Below are positions 7,212 to 16,937 of a stretch of DNA of 61,560 nucleotides, one piece after another. Origin of the DNA: Prochlorococcus sp. AG-402-K14 (GTDB lineage Bacteria; Cyanobacteriota; Cyanobacteriia; PCC-6307; Cyanobiaceae). A program made the position numbers and the translations under genes. The notes below the pieces were generated by a model. The model saw only the letters and a program-made list of their open reading frames with translations, had not been told where the DNA came from and searched no databases. The stretch lies in the NCBI GenBank assembly GCA_003216815.1, contig QCIG01000009.1:1-61560 (forward strand), in the 5' to 3' direction. Numbering within the stretch: the first letter of the stretch is position 1; each line of letters opens with the position of its first letter.

Positions 7212-8369
7212 TCAAGACTCCACCATTCTTCCTTTTTGTGGGAACATCCCAGTTGGTTTAAATTGAAGGAATATTACTATCAGAGCAAATATCATTACTC
7301 TAGCCATGCTTGTTGTCGCAAAAAAATCTATTGTTGAATAAAGAGGGGAAGGCATATCTGGCCAAATAGTAAGTAGTCTTCCTGCTCCTATCAAATCAGT
7401 CATTATTCCAATAGAGAAAGAAGCAAGTATTGTTCCTAATAAATTGCCCACTCCACCAAGAACAACAACCATAAAACATCCCACAATGTAATTTCCACCA
7501 ACATTTGGTCCGACTGAGCCAAGGAGTGAAACTGCAACTCCTGCAACACCAGCTAGACCAGAACCTATTCCAAAAGTAATAATATCTACTGTTTCAGTCG
7601 ATATACCTAAACAATCACTCATTGATCTATTTTGAGTTACTGCTCTAATTCTCATTCCCCAAGCTGTTTTATCAAGAAAGAAAATTACTACTAAAACAGA
7701 TATTAAGGTAATGAGGATTATTAAAAGACGCGTTTTAGGAAAAGTAATTCCAACAAAATCAATTCCACCTCTCATCCAAGAGGGAGCTGTAACATCAACA
7801 TTCCTTGCACTAGCGCGACTAAGTTTACTTACTAAAGACGATAAAACACCTCCTGTTGCTACACCTAATAAAGCTGAGAACCCCCAAGTACATGCTCTTA
7901 TTAATTTACCTTTTGCACCATGAAGTAAGTCATCAGAAATTAATAGCGGTGTAAATAGGCCAAAGAAAAGTGCTATTACCAAACCACTGGCATAGGCCAG
8001 CGGAACACTTCTAACAAATTGTTGAAGGATTAGGCTCACTCCCCATGTGGCTAAAAGTGTTTCAAGAGGACTTCCATAGAGACGTCTAATAACTGTTCGC
8101 TCTAAAAGAATTCCAACTGTTCCACTAACTAAAAAAGCAATACCAATTGCAACTAAGACATACGAATCATAAAAAGGTTTTAAGAAAGAAACTTGTTTGA
8201 AAATTAATTGGGTTATGTATGTTGAATAAGCACCAAGCATCATCAATTCCCCATGAGCAAGATTGATGACACCCATTAAACCGAAGACAATTGCTAGTCC
8301 CAGTGCTGCGACGAGCAAAACTGAGCCAATAGCAACGCCATTAAAAAGGCTTTCAAGAATAAGTTGCAC
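7212..8369 (-). CDS. urtB: urea ABC transporter permease UrtB
   Basis: 385 residues, a LivH-type permease with GLMGVINLAHGELMMLGAY near the N-terminus and VVVLGGVGNLLGT near residue 305. The start is GTG at 8369, giving MQLILESLFNGVAIGS. A longer loop around residues 150-200 carries a charged stretch. It pairs with UrtC. A hairpin lies between this gene and urtA, so urtB and the genes after it are probably expressed below urtA. Confidence 0.96.
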   Translation of the reverse strand: MQLILESLFNGVAIGSVLLVAALGLAIVFGLMGVINLAHGELMMLGAYSTYITQLIFKQVSFLKPFYDSYVLVAIGIAFLVSGTVGILLERTVIRRLYGSPLETLLATWGVSLILQQFVRSVPLAYASGLVIALFFGLFTPLLISDDLLHGAKGKLIRACTWGFSALLGVATGGVLSSLVSKLSRASARNVDVTAPSWMRGGIDFVGITFPKTRLLIILITLISVLVVIFFLDKTAWGMRIRAVTQNRSMSDCLGISTETVDIITFGIGSGLAGVAGVAVSLLGSVGPNVGGNYIVGCFMVVVLGGVGNLLGTILASFSIGIMTDLIGAGRLLTIWPDMPSPLYSTIDFFATTSMARVMIFALIVIFLQFKPTGMFPQKGRMVES

Positions 8370-8394
8370 TAGCTTGGTTGATTTTTTTTAAAGA

Positions 8395-8420
8395 AATAAG
8401 GAGCCCGAAGGCTCCTTATT
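8395..8420 (-). terminator. hairpin between urtA and urtB (partial terminator)
   Basis: AATAAGGAGCC at 8395-8405 pairs exactly with GGCTCCTTATT at 8410-8420 around a four-base loop. It sits 29 bases after the urtA stop, and on the minus strand a T-containing tract follows. It is likely to end or stabilise a short urtA-only mRNA while some transcription reads through. Confidence 0.7.
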
Positions 8421-8448
8421 AGAATCTATTTATAAGTCAAAAATTGAA

Positions 8449-9726
8449 TCACATCCTATATTTTTCACCTTTCTTAGGATCAGTCCAATCACAAGCGTAA
8501 CCTTTTGAACTTGGATGTTTTTGGTTCCATGCTTGTGGTTCAACTACTCCAGTTTCTTCAAGGATAGTAAATCCACCCTCTGCGTTGATTTCACCGATTC
8601 TCACTGTTTGAGATAGGTGATGATTTGCCATAACTTCTACTGGCCCTTGGGGAGCATCGAATGTCTGCCCAACCAATGCTTCTCTAACAGCATTGTCATC
8701 AAATGTTCCTGCATCTTCAACTGCCTGCTTCCAAAGATAAACCATGTTATAAGCAGATTCTTGAGGATCAGCTACGACACGATCACTACCCCATCTCTTC
8801 TTAAAACTCTTAGCAAATTTCTTAGAAGCTGGAGTATCAATAGACATCATGTAGTTCCAAGCACCATAGTGGCCTTCAAGGAACTCAGGTCCAATCGTAC
8901 TAATCTCTTCTTCCGCAATGGAGTAGTTCATTACGTAATAACCATTGGAAGGAGTGATTCCTGCGTCCTGGATTTGTTTAAAGAAAGCAACGTTTTGATC
9001 ACCGTTCAAAGTGTTAACGATGATTCCACCATCAGGAAGAGCAACTTTAATCTTGGAGATAATAGGAGCCACCTCTGTATTACCTAGAGGTAGATAGTCT
9101 TCTCCAACAACTTTACCGCCAAGTTGTTTAACTTGAGCTTTAGTAATTGTGTTAGAAGTTCTTGGGAAAACATAATCAGAACCAACTAAGAAGAAATCTC
9201 CTCCAGCCGCTGGTGAGCGCTTGTACATGAAATCAGTAGCAGGCTCAGATTGCTGATTAGGAGTCGCTCCTGTATAGAAGATGTTATTGGAGCACTCTTG
9301 TGCTTCGTATTGAATAGGGTAATAAAGGAATGCATCTTTAGATTCATAAACCGGAAGCATTGCCTTACGACTTGCAGAAGTCCAGCCGCCAAAAACAACT
9401 GGTACTCCATCCTGATCAATTAACTTCTTAGATTTCTCAGCGAAGGTAGGCCAATCTGATGCACCATCTTCAACGATGTATTCAATTTTATAGCTTTTGC
9501 CGTCGACTGTTACACCGCCAGCTGCATTAATTTCCTCAATAGCCATTTTCTCTGTATCAACAAGAGTTGATTCGGAGATTGCCATTGTCCCCGATAGGGA
9601 GTGGAGAATTCCAACAGTTACGGTGTCATCAAAGTTGCCTGAGGAATCTGATCCACCACAAGCAGTAACAGTTACTGCCAATGAGGCAGTAGCTAAACCT
9701 GCAAAAATGCGCTTTGAAAGCTTCAT
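8449..9726 (-). CDS. urtA: urea-binding lipoprotein UrtA
   Basis: 425 residues. The signal peptide ends in a lipobox (TVTAC, lipidated Cys23) followed by a GGSDSSG linker, so the protein is anchored on the periplasmic side. The body is a type I amide-type periplasmic binding protein (VGILHSLSGTMAISE at the mature N-terminus, typical of UrtA/AmiC). It captures urea and delivers it to UrtBC. It is the first gene of the transport operon. A candidate NtcA box lies about 125 bases upstream, and a hairpin follows the stop. Confidence 0.96.
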   Translation of the reverse strand: MKLSKRIFAGLATASLAVTVTACGGSDSSGNFDDTVTVGILHSLSGTMAISESTLVDTEKMAIEEINAAGGVTVDGKSYKIEYIVEDGASDWPTFAEKSKKLIDQDGVPVVFGGWTSASRKAMLPVYESKDAFLYYPIQYEAQECSNNIFYTGATPNQQSEPATDFMYKRSPAAGGDFFLVGSDYVFPRTSNTITKAQVKQLGGKVVGEDYLPLGNTEVAPIISKIKVALPDGGIIVNTLNGDQNVAFFKQIQDAGITPSNGYYVMNYSIAEEEISTIGPEFLEGHYGAWNYMMSIDTPASKKFAKSFKKRWGSDRVVADPQESAYNMVYLWKQAVEDAGTFDDNAVREALVGQTFDAPQGPVEVMANHHLSQTVRIGEINAEGGFTILEETGVVEPQAWNQKHPSSKGYACDWTDPKKGEKYRM

Positions 9727-9850
9727 GAATTACTAACTAAATTCGTTGTTTGCCCACCTTGGGGTTTATGAAAAGTATCCAACTGAACACCCATCTTTTT
9801 GTAGCAAATGAAACTCTTTTAGCTATTTCAGTAAACGAAGATGAATTTCA

Positions 9851-9864
9851 GTATTCGTTTATAC
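9851..9864 (-). promoter_or_regulatory. candidate NtcA box upstream of urtA
   Basis: On the minus strand the sequence is GTA-TAAACGAA-TAC, the core GTA-N8-TAC of the global nitrogen regulator NtcA. A TGAAAT hexamer follows after 20 bases and could be the -10. The box overlaps the ureG stop codon and lies 124 bases before the urtA ATG. NtcA control of urtA is known in cyanobacteria. The core is short enough to occur by chance at this AT content, so context carries the call. Confidence 0.6.
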
Positions 9865-10476
9865 GTTTGGACGATCAGAAGGTATCTGATTACACAAAAA
9901 CTCTTCGATTATTTCTATCCCTTCCCCTGTTTTTGTATTGGTAAAGCACCAGGGAAGATTCTCCCTCATTAGTAAAGTATCCCTCTCCATTATTTTCAAG
10001 CTTGCGCCAACCATTTCAGCAAGGTCAATCTTATTGATCACTAATAAATCCGAACGTGTTATGCCTGGTCCACCTTTCCTGGGTATCTTATCCCCTGCCG
10101 CGACATCAATAATATATATACATATGTCAACTAACTCAGGGCTAAAACTTGCAGCAAGATTATCTCCACCACTCTCAACAAATACTAAATCTAAAGTTGT
10201 GAATTTATGCTCTAGCTCTTCAACAGCAATTCGATTTATAGAACAATCTTCTCTTATAGCTGTATGTGGACATCCTCCGGTTTCAACTCCTTTGATACGT
10301 TCAGGTGCTAGTGCCTTTGAATTAGTTAAAAACTTTGCATCTTCTTGAGTGTAAATATCATTGGTTACTACTGCGATCTCAAAGTGATTTTTCAAATTTT
10401 CACATAGTCTCTGAATAATAGCCGTTTTACCAGATCCTACTGGGCCAGCTATTCCAACTCTTAATTTACTTTCCAT
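9859..10476 (-). CDS. ureG: urease accessory GTPase UreG
   Basis: 205 residues, a SIMIBI-class GTPase. The P-loop is [11 protein letters not shown] (residues 11-21), followed by [12 protein letters not shown], the metal-binding [16 protein letters not shown], the switch ESGGDNLAA and the base-specificity NKIDLA. It couples GTP hydrolysis to nickel insertion into urease with UreD, UreE and UreF. The start ATG overlaps the ureF stop by one base. Downstream, the urtA promoter begins within its stop codon. Confidence 0.97.
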   Translation of the reverse strand: MESKLRVGIAGPVGSGKTAIIQRLCENLKNHFEIAVVTNDIYTQEDAKFLTNSKALAPERIKGVETGGCPHTAIREDCSINRIAVEELEHKFTTLDLVFVESGGDNLAASFSPELVDICIYIIDVAAGDKIPRKGGPGITRSDLLVINKIDLAEMVGASLKIMERDTLLMRENLPWCFTNTKTGEGIEIIEEFLCNQIPSDRPNV

Positions 10477-11147
10477 TAGCTTCTAAATAATCTTGAATAA
10501 AGTTCTACATGCGATTGTTGTGCCATAATCGCGCCAACATCGCTGATCCAAATTTCTTTGGGATTCTGTTGCAGTAAGAAACTTGCTTGAGACTTAATAA
10601 GCAATAGAGATTTTTTTTGAAGCTGTTGAGCTTTTGTTGGGCCTAATGACAAGAGCCTTAACGCTGCACTCAATTGATTAGCTACCCAACTATATAAAAA
10701 TCCTTCCACTAAATCAATTTTGGGTATACCCCAGCAAACTCCAGCCCAAGCCCAAGCTATCGGCCATATAAATTTCTTTTCATTATTAGGAAGAGGATGA
10801 TCTAAATCAATGAGAAGCTGCAATAAAGACTCACCCATTTGTATTTGTTGAGATCTAATATCTGGAGAATCTCTTAGTGAACCAAGCCAAGAGTTCCACT
10901 CTTCAATAATTAACTTATGTTGAACATCTTTATGATCACTCCAGTTTACTAAATCTCTCATTATGTGAGCAATTGAGCTTGCCTCAATTGTTATCTGACC
11001 TCGAGAAAGTTCGCTTTCAATCCAATTAAAAAGTGTTGTCTCGTTATAAACTTTTTTATTTTGAGCAAGCCACTCCAATCCTTCAGAGTAACTAAAAGCG
11101 CCAACTGGTAATGATGGGCTCATTAATTGTAAAAGTTCAAGTTTCAT
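10476..11147 (-). CDS. ureF: urease accessory protein UreF
   Basis: 223 residues from the ATG at 11147; an upstream in-frame TTG at 11159 adds four. The N-terminus [22 protein letters not shown] is the conserved UreF opening, and the rest is all-helical with a C-terminal basic end. UreF bridges UreD and UreG in the nickel-loading complex and checks GTPase activity. It sits between ureE and ureG on one transcript. Confidence 0.95.
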   Translation of the reverse strand: MKLELLQLMSPSLPVGAFSYSEGLEWLAQNKKVYNETTLFNWIESELSRGQITIEASSIAHIMRDLVNWSDHKDVQHKLIIEEWNSWLGSLRDSPDIRSQQIQMGESLLQLLIDLDHPLPNNEKKFIWPIAWAWAGVCWGIPKIDLVEGFLYSWVANQLSAALRLLSLGPTKAQQLQKKSLLLIKSQASFLLQQNPKEIWISDVGAIMAQQSHVELYSRLFRS

Positions 11148-11168
11148 AAATACAATCAAGTAAACTTC

Positions 11169-11609
11169 CTACTCATAAGCACCTATCTCAGGAGAAAAAG
11201 GTCTTTGGCAACTTTCTATTTCAAATCCTTGGCCTTCCAACATCTTTTTAATAACTACATCATTCAGCAAATATAACTCTTTATCGTGCAACTCAATCTC
11301 AACATGTCTATTACCTAAATGATATGCAGCTTTTAATAATTTCAATCTATTTTCTGAGCTAATTCTTATTACATCTTCATTAGAAGCCTCTATTCTTACA
11401 AAAACTTTTGCATTCTCACTTTGCAATACCTCTCCAGGAATTAATCGACCTCCTTCTCTAGGTAAATTCAAAATTACATCAATCCCATCTAAAGTTGATC
11501 TTTTGCCCCGAAGCTGAGTCCTCTCTTTTGCAGACAAGGGAAGTAAAAGACAATGTGCTTTCACTTGAGCACTAATTCTCTTGGTGAGATAGATTAATTC
11601 GTGAGACAA
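11169..11609 (-). CDS. ureE: urease nickel metallochaperone UreE
   Basis: 146 residues with the UreE pattern: an N-terminal peptide-binding domain (GKRSTLDGIDVILNLPREG) and the metal-binding domain with AYHLGNRHVEIE. Its nickel-binding histidine is in GNRH. There is no His-rich C-terminal tail, so it would carry only the interface nickel site. The start appears to be TTG at 11609, as no ATG gives a full N-terminus. It is the first gene of ureEFG and divergent from ureD. Confidence 0.93.
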   Translation of the reverse strand: MSHELIYLTKRISAQVKAHCLLLPLSAKERTQLRGKRSTLDGIDVILNLPREGGRLIPGEVLQSENAKVFVRIEASNEDVIRISSENRLKLLKAAYHLGNRHVEIELHDKELYLLNDVVIKKMLEGQGFEIESCQRPFSPEIGAYE

Positions 11610-11711
11610 ACTTCAATTCTTTATAGATCTCAATTTTATAAGTTATGTCTACTAGATCAGACATTTATTATTTTCTCCAAACCAACTGAACAAAAACTAT
11701 CAAGCTATTCA
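11610..11711. promoter_or_regulatory. divergent ureE/ureD promoter region
   Basis: A 102-base gap between ureE (minus) and the chosen ureD ATG (plus). It must hold both promoters unless ureD starts upstream. I see no GTA-N8-TAC here, so direct NtcA control of the urease genes is not evident. Confidence 0.4.
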
Positions 11712-12635
11712 ATGACATCTCAATGGCATGGAACTTGTGATCTAAGGCTTTACAAGAGGCAACAGTCTAACAATAGAGATATTGTCAAAACAATTCATCA
11801 AGCAAAATGCACTGCTCCATTAAAACTAATGAGAGTTTTCAATGATAAAAAAGATGGGAGATGTGAAATACCAATACTCCATAGTGCTGGTGGAATTGTT
11901 GGAGGTGATCAACTCACAATAAATATAAACGCTGAAGAAGATAGCAGTGCTACATGTTCTTCGGTAGCTGCACAAAAAGTTTATGGAAGTAGAGGGAGGT
12001 CAAAACTTAATCCAAAAGGGCGCTGGGCCAATCAAAAATGTTTTTTTCAAATTGAAAAAAATTCTGATTTCGAATGGATCCCTCAGGAATTAATTGTTTA
12101 TCAGGGAGGTCTTTTCGAGCAAAATATGACTGTTAAGCTTCATCCTTCATCAAGTTTTTTATGTGTTGATTTGGTTCGTTTGGGAAGGACGGCTGCAGGT
12201 GAAAAACTTGGTAATGGAGTATGGAGGTCATCTTTAGAAATATTTAGGGAAAATACTCAAGGGAAACATTATGAATTTAGTGATCGCTTAGAACTTTCTG
12301 GAGAAGCCTTAAGGTCCATTCATGGATTAGAACAGAAGCCAGTATTTGGATCTTTAACTTGGATTACACATAAAGAAATAAAGCAAAAAGATTTATCTGA
12401 TTTATTAGTCAAATGCAGACAACAAAGAGCTGGACTTGAGGGGTTTATGACTTGTAGTCTTCTTGAAAATGGCATATCAGCAAGATACACAGGCTCATCA
12501 ACACAAACTGCTCGATTTTGGTTCTATAGAATATGGTGTCTTACTAGAGTTTTAAGAAAATTAACCCTACCTGAATACATGAGGATTTGGCCAATGCAAG
12601 AAAATCCATCAACAGACACAAAATGTTCATTATGA
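11712..12635 (+). CDS. ureD: urease accessory protein UreD
   Basis: 307 residues from the ATG at 11712, which begins MTSQWHGTCDLRL, the usual UreD start. A GTG at 11601 is in frame but would overlap ureE. Family features are TIHQAKCTAPLKLMR, LHSAGGIVGGDQL, SSVAAQKVYGS and WIPQELIVYQGG. UreD is the scaffold that holds apo-urease and carries nickel through its tunnel with UreF and UreG. It leads the plus-strand ureDABC group, with 49 bases to ureA. Confidence 0.94.
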   Translation: MTSQWHGTCDLRLYKRQQSNNRDIVKTIHQAKCTAPLKLMRVFNDKKDGRCEIPILHSAGGIVGGDQLTININAEEDSSATCSSVAAQKVYGSRGRSKLNPKGRWANQKCFFQIEKNSDFEWIPQELIVYQGGLFEQNMTVKLHPSSSFLCVDLVRLGRTAAGEKLGNGVWRSSLEIFRENTQGKHYEFSDRLELSGEALRSIHGLEQKPVFGSLTWITHKEIKQKDLSDLLVKCRQQRAGLEGFMTCSLLENGISARYTGSSTQTARFWFYRIWCLTRVLRKLTLPEYMRIWPMQENPSTDTKCSL

Positions 12636-12684
12636 ACTTTTAAGCATTTTTTTGCTAGTAAAATATCCTTCTAACTTTTAAAAA

Positions 12685-12987
12685 ATGTACTTAAGCCCTC
12701 AAGAAAAAGACAAATTACTTGTAGTTACCGCTGCTCTTTTGGCAGAGCGAAGATTAAATAGAGGTTTAAAATTAAATCATCCTGAAGCTGTTGCTTGGCT
12801 TAGCTTTCAAGTACTTGAAGGTGCAAGAGATGGAAAGAGTGTTTCAAGCTTAATGAACGAGGGGAGAACATGGTTAAAAAAAGAACAAGTAATGGAAGGT
12901 GTACCCGAGCTCATCCATGAAGTTCAAATAGAAGCTGTTTTTCCAGATGGAACGAAGCTGGTAACACTTCACAATCCAATTACCTAA
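12685..12987 (+). CDS. ureA: urease gamma subunit UreA
   Basis: 100 residues, the normal length. It opens with [11 protein letters not shown] and has [29 protein letters not shown] and [27 protein letters not shown], all standard for the gamma subunit. It packs with UreB and UreC to form the trimeric urease, which hydrolyses urea to ammonia and carbamate. There are eight bases between its stop and ureB. Confidence 0.97.
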   Translation: MYLSPQEKDKLLVVTAALLAERRLNRGLKLNHPEAVAWLSFQVLEGARDGKSVSSLMNEGRTWLKKEQVMEGVPELIHEVQIEAVFPDGTKLVTLHNPIT

Positions 12988-12995
12988 CTACAATT

Positions 12996-13316
12996 ATGTC
13001 TTATTTAATTCCTGGAGAACTTATTCCAGAAGATGGTTTTATTGAACTAAATAAAGGCAGAGAAATAACAACCTTAAAAGTCGCTAACATTTCTGATCGA
13101 CCAATACAAATTGGCTCTCATTATCATTTCTTTGAGTCCAATAAAGGTCTAGAATTTGATCGTCAAAAATCTCTCGGCAAAAGGTTAGACATCCCAGCTG
13201 GTACTGCTATCAGATTTGAGCCAGGTGACAAAAGAGAAGTTAATCTTGTTCCTTATGCAGGAGACCGTAAAATTTTTGGGTTCAACGGACTTATAAACGA
13301 TTCACTTCAACAATAA
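12996..13316 (+). CDS. ureB: urease beta subunit UreB
   Basis: 106 residues. It starts [19 protein letters not shown] and carries [32 protein letters not shown] and the KIFGFNGL end typical of the beta subunit. It caps the active-site cleft of UreC. The ureC start follows one base after its stop, so the pair is likely translationally coupled. Confidence 0.97.
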   Translation: MSYLIPGELIPEDGFIELNKGREITTLKVANISDRPIQIGSHYHFFESNKGLEFDRQKSLGKRLDIPAGTAIRFEPGDKREVNLVPYAGDRKIFGFNGLINDSLQQ

Positions 13317-13317
13317 A

Positions 13318-15027
13318 ATGCCTTTCAAAATTTCTCGCCAAGCCTATGCAGAGACTTATGGTCCGACTACAGGTGATCGGATTAGACTTGCAGATACAGA
13401 CTTAATACTCGAAGTTGAACAGGATCATACTCACTATGGAGACGAGGTGAAATTTGGAGGAGGTAAAGTTATTCGGGACGGGATGGGACAATCACAACAA
13501 AGTAGAGACAATGGAGCAGTAGATACAGTTATCACAAATGCATTAATTTTGGATTGGTGGGGAATTGTTAAAGCTGATATTGGTATTAAAGACGGAAAAA
13601 TCTCAGGTATCGGAAAAGCTGGTAATCCTGATACTCAAGAAGGTGTCAACATTATTGTAGGAGCTAGTACAGAAGCAATTGCAGGAGAAGGAAACATTAT
13701 TACTGCAGGAGCTATTGATAGTCATATTCATTTTATCTGTCCACAACAAATAGAAACTGCTTTAGCTAGTGGGGTCACCACAATGCTTGGAGGAGGAACA
13801 GGGCCAGCGACAGGTACTAATGCAACAACATGTACGCCAGGAGAATTTCATATCTCAAGAATGCTTCAATCAGCAGAGGGTTTTCCTGTTAATTTAGGAT
13901 TTTTTGGGAAAGGCAATGCGACTAATAAAGCAGCGCTAGAAGAACAAGTAAGAGCAGGTGCTTGTGGATTAAAACTTCATGAAGACTGGGGAACAACTCC
14001 AGCTTGTATTGATTCTTGCCTAAGTGTCGCAGACCAACTAGACGTACAAGTTTGTATTCATACAGATACCCTAAATGAAGCTGGTTTTGTTGAAGATACA
14101 ATTCGAGCAATAAGAGGAAGAACAATTCATACCTTCCATACGGAAGGAGCTGGAGGTGGTCATGCTCCCGACATTATAAAAATTTGCGGGGAATCTAATG
14201 TGATCCCGAGCAGTACTAATCCCACAAGACCTTTCACTCTAAATACTCTTGAAGAGCATTTAGACATGTTGATGGTTTGCCATCACTTGGATCCTAAAAT
14301 TCCTGAGGATGTTGCATTTGCCGAGTCAAGAATACGTCGTGAAACTATTGCTGCTGAGGACATACTCCACGATTTAGGCGCCTTTTCTATTATTGCTAGT
14401 GACTCCCAGGCAATGGGAAGAGTTGGAGAAGTTATTAGTCGAACTTTTCAAACAGCTCATAAAATGAAAGTTCAAAGAGGAGCGTTACCAGAAGACAATG
14501 AAAGGAATGATAATCATCGCCTAAAAAGATACATCTCAAAGGTAACTATTAATCCTGCCATAGCTCATGGTATTAGTAGACATGTTGGTTCTATTGAAGT
14601 TGGGAAATTAGCAGACTTAGTACTTTGGAAACCAGGATTTTTTGGAATCAAGCCTGACTTAGTAATTAAAGGAGGATCTATCGCCTGGGCTCAAATGGGA
14701 GATGCCAACGCATCCATTCCTACTCCTCAACCAGTACATGGTCGTCCAATGTTTTCTTCATTTGGAAAGGCAATAAACCCCACATGCCTAACTTTCTTAA
14801 GTCAGTCTGCATTAGACGCTGGTGTTCCAGAAAAACTCAACTTAGAGCGATCTTATGCTGCGGTTACAGATACAAGAAAGATATCCAAAAAATCAATGAA
14901 ACTTAACGAGGCAAGGCCAAAGATTGAAGTTGATCCACAAACATATGAAGTCTTTGCAAACGGTGAACTTCTAACTTGTGAACCAGCTGAATCACTACCA
15001 CTTGCGCAGAGATATCTATTAGTTTAA
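13318..15027 (+). CDS. ureC: urease alpha (catalytic) subunit UreC
   Basis: 569 residues, full length. The nickel site is complete: HIHFICP (first two His), the carbamylated Lys in [22 protein letters not shown] and [15 protein letters not shown] for the other His ligands, and [12 protein letters not shown] for the Asp. The mobile-flap His is in [22 protein letters not shown]. It hydrolyses urea in the cytosol. The ammonium feeds glutamine synthetase and the glutamate synthase encoded at 34813. It is the last gene of ureDABC. Confidence 0.98.
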   Translation: MPFKISRQAYAETYGPTTGDRIRLADTDLILEVEQDHTHYGDEVKFGGGKVIRDGMGQSQQSRDNGAVDTVITNALILDWWGIVKADIGIKDGKISGIGKAGNPDTQEGVNIIVGASTEAIAGEGNIITAGAIDSHIHFICPQQIETALASGVTTMLGGGTGPATGTNATTCTPGEFHISRMLQSAEGFPVNLGFFGKGNATNKAALEEQVRAGACGLKLHEDWGTTPACIDSCLSVADQLDVQVCIHTDTLNEAGFVEDTIRAIRGRTIHTFHTEGAGGGHAPDIIKICGESNVIPSSTNPTRPFTLNTLEEHLDMLMVCHHLDPKIPEDVAFAESRIRRETIAAEDILHDLGAFSIIASDSQAMGRVGEVISRTFQTAHKMKVQRGALPEDNERNDNHRLKRYISKVTINPAIAHGISRHVGSIEVGKLADLVLWKPGFFGIKPDLVIKGGSIAWAQMGDANASIPTPQPVHGRPMFSSFGKAINPTCLTFLSQSALDAGVPEKLNLERSYAAVTDTRKISKKSMKLNEARPKIEVDPQTYEVFANGELLTCEPAESLPLAQRYLLV

Positions 15028-15051
15028 TTTGTTATGAATATTGAATAAATA

Positions 15052-15279
15052 CTAAGCTGCAACTGCATTTTCCATATTAGAAGCCGATACTCTGAGACGT
15101 TGTTCTAAATGTGGACCATAAGAGGCTATTCCCCAAATTTCTAGATGTGACCCTTCTGGTGCCAAAGAGGAAAAAACTTCTTGAGGAAAAATTGCTCTTT
15201 CTAGAAAAAATTTATCTGGTCCAATGCATTTAAGTATGACCAAGTTTGGAGAGATGTTTCTATATGAGAAATCAACCAT
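15052..15279 (-). CDS. DUF1830-like protein, 75 aa
   Basis: 75 residues. The block VILKCIGPDKFFLERAIFPQEVFSSLAPEGSHLEIWG, read in pieces, matches the pattern I recall for cyanobacterial DUF1830 (aromatic-Glu-Arg-x-Val/Ile-FP, then a hydrophobic strand and LEIW). No function is established. It is soluble and small, and convergent with ureC with 24 bases between the stops. Confidence 0.6.
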   Translation of the reverse strand: MVDFSYRNISPNLVILKCIGPDKFFLERAIFPQEVFSSLAPEGSHLEIWGIASYGPHLEQRLRVSASNMENAVAA

Positions 15280-15435
15280 AACTTAAAGATATTTGCTGAA
15301 ATTAAAACAAACAAACAAAAGAGTATTTGTATCTTTTCATACCAAAGATAGAGGTTTAATTATAAAAAATTCATAAAATTGTCCAAGCTGAACGACCTTT
15401 TAAAATCTATTTAATTATAAAAAATAAAAAATTTC

Positions 15436-15615
15436 ATGATCTCTTCTAAAACAAGAATTCGAGTTCAAAATATCCTATATCGCATAGAAGCTAATCAATT
15501 AGTTACGTTAGAAGAAAGAATTTTTCTTAATAAATTATCTAGTGTTTCTTCCGTTGTATCTAAATGGCTTATAACTGCTTTAGGGCCTGAAGCTAGCTCA
15601 ATAGACAATGATTAG
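15436..15615 (+). CDS. small hypothetical protein, 59 aa
   Basis: The ATG at 15436 gives 59 residues, probably two helices: RVQNILYRIEANQLVTLEER then IFLNKLSSVSSVVSKWLITALG. The second is amphipathic. The coding composition is good and there is no competing frame. No family is recognised. It lies between ureC/DUF1830 and the porin with AT-rich flanks on both sides. Confidence 0.58.
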   Translation: MISSKTRIRVQNILYRIEANQLVTLEERIFLNKLSSVSSVVSKWLITALGPEASSIDND

Positions 15616-15803
15616 CTATTAAAATAAGTTCCTTAAATTTCTTAATTCGAGAAAGAATATCTAAAAAAGCAATACAAAGACAAAATGATAATACTTTTTA
15701 TATATTACCTAATGACCTACATTAAATTCTGAAAATCCGATAGATTATTCCACTAAGTTAAAATCCAAGCCCAATCAAAATAAAAACTTTAACAAGTTAA
15801 AAT

Positions 15804-15817
15804 GTATCAGTACATAC
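15804..15817 (+). promoter_or_regulatory. candidate NtcA box upstream of porin
   Basis: GTA-TCAGTACA-TAC; with flanking bases it is the full TGTA-N8-TACA consensus (15803-15818). A TATCAA hexamer lies 23 bases further on as a possible -10, and the porin ATG is 61 bases after that hexamer starts shifting into the leader. The arrangement matches a class II NtcA-activated promoter. Not proven. Confidence 0.5.
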
Positions 15818-15906
15818 AAAACAGTTGTCAATAATGTATTTATCAATACATCAAATTAGCTTCCATATTATAAAAATAGATTGCTCTTAATTTGTGTGAG
15901 GACACA

Positions 15907-16917
15907 ATGAAGCTTTTTCAGCGATTGCTGGTAGCTCCAGCTGCATTGGGCTTAATGGCTCCGATGGCAGCTAATGCAGATACTGCATTTTCATCAACCA
16001 CAACTCTTTCAGGTGGTGCATATTTCACTGTTGGTACTGTATCTGATGGTGGAGAAGCGGATAACGAAGAAGAACTTTATATGCAGTATGCATATGGTCT
16101 GGATGTAAGTTCTAGCTTCACTGGTGAGGATATGCTTTACATGGGCATGGAAACTGGTAATGCTAGTGGCCCATTAGCAAGTATGGATAGCGCAACTAGT
16201 GGATCAGGTGCCATTACCTTGCATTCTTTATATTATGCCTTCCCTGTTGGCGATCTGGAAGTAACTGCTGGTCCTTTACTTGATCAAGATGATGTTGTAG
16301 CGGCAACAACTTCTCAGTATTCAGATGCTTTCAGATTAGGCAGCATGCCTTATTCTTTGGCTGGCAACGAAACTGGCCCCGGCATTGGTGTTTCTTACTC
16401 TAACGACAGCGGAATAGTTGCTTCTGTTAGCTTGGTTTCCTCCGGTGGTGCTGATTCAACAATTGGAATCGGCGCTGATGATGGTGATGATGTTGCAACT
16501 TTCACTCTTGGCTATGACGGCGATGGATTTGGTGGTGGTCTTGTATTAGCTACCAATGATGGTGAAGGTGGTGCAGCTGGATACGACACATTTGGTGGTG
16601 GTATCTATTACAGCCCTGAATCAATTGACGCAACAATCAGCGTGGCTTATGACACGATTGATCCCGAGACTGGCGCTGATGCAAGTGATTTGTTCGTTGG
16701 CATTGACTACCAAGTTGGCCCTGGAACATTAAGTGCTGCGTACAACTCAACTGATGTTGATGGCAATAGTGATTTAGATTCAACAGGGTTTGAAGTTTCT
16801 TACACTTACTCCATCAACGACAACGTCACGATCACTCCAGGATTCTTCACAGTAGAAGATACATCTGCTGGCGATGACGATTCTGGTTTTGTTGTTGAAA
16901 CTGCATTTAGCTTCTAA
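15907..16917 (+). CDS. outer-membrane porin, short form without SLH domain
   Basis: 336 residues from the ATG at 15907; an in-frame GTG at 15892 only adds five residues before the signal peptide. The leader MKLFQRLLVAPAALGLM ends with an ANA-D cleavage site and is the leader I associate with picocyanobacterial porins. The mature part is Gly/Asp-rich with alternating strands, and the last residue is Phe (ETAFSF), the usual beta-barrel assembly signal. Many cyanobacterial porins carry an N-terminal SLH domain, but none is seen here. It is acidic and has a strong terminator. It may admit small nitrogen solutes. Confidence 0.85.
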   Translation: MKLFQRLLVAPAALGLMAPMAANADTAFSSTTTLSGGAYFTVGTVSDGGEADNEEELYMQYAYGLDVSSSFTGEDMLYMGMETGNASGPLASMDSATSGSGAITLHSLYYAFPVGDLEVTAGPLLDQDDVVAATTSQYSDAFRLGSMPYSLAGNETGPGIGVSYSNDSGIVASVSLVSSGGADSTIGIGADDGDDVATFTLGYDGDGFGGGLVLATNDGEGGAAGYDTFGGGIYYSPESIDATISVAYDTIDPETGADASDLFVGIDYQVGPGTLSAAYNSTDVDGNSDLDSTGFEVSYTYSINDNVTITPGFFTVEDTSAGDDDSGFVVETAFSF

Positions 16918-16937
16918 ACATTAGCAAATAGCTCCTA

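Noticed and set aside
8617-9087. 156-codon plus-strand frame inside urtA
   Set aside because: It is an antisense shadow of a conserved gene, rich in Cys, Ser and Ile in an unnatural way.
9750-9944. 64-codon plus-strand frame between urtA and ureG
   Set aside because: It covers the urtA promoter and the ureG end, with no supporting signal.
9938-10348. 136-codon plus-strand frame inside ureG
   Set aside because: It is an antisense shadow of the UreG GTPase.
11601-11711. GTG-started longer UreD
   Set aside because: The extra 37 residues would overlap ureE and are not part of the usual UreD N-terminus.
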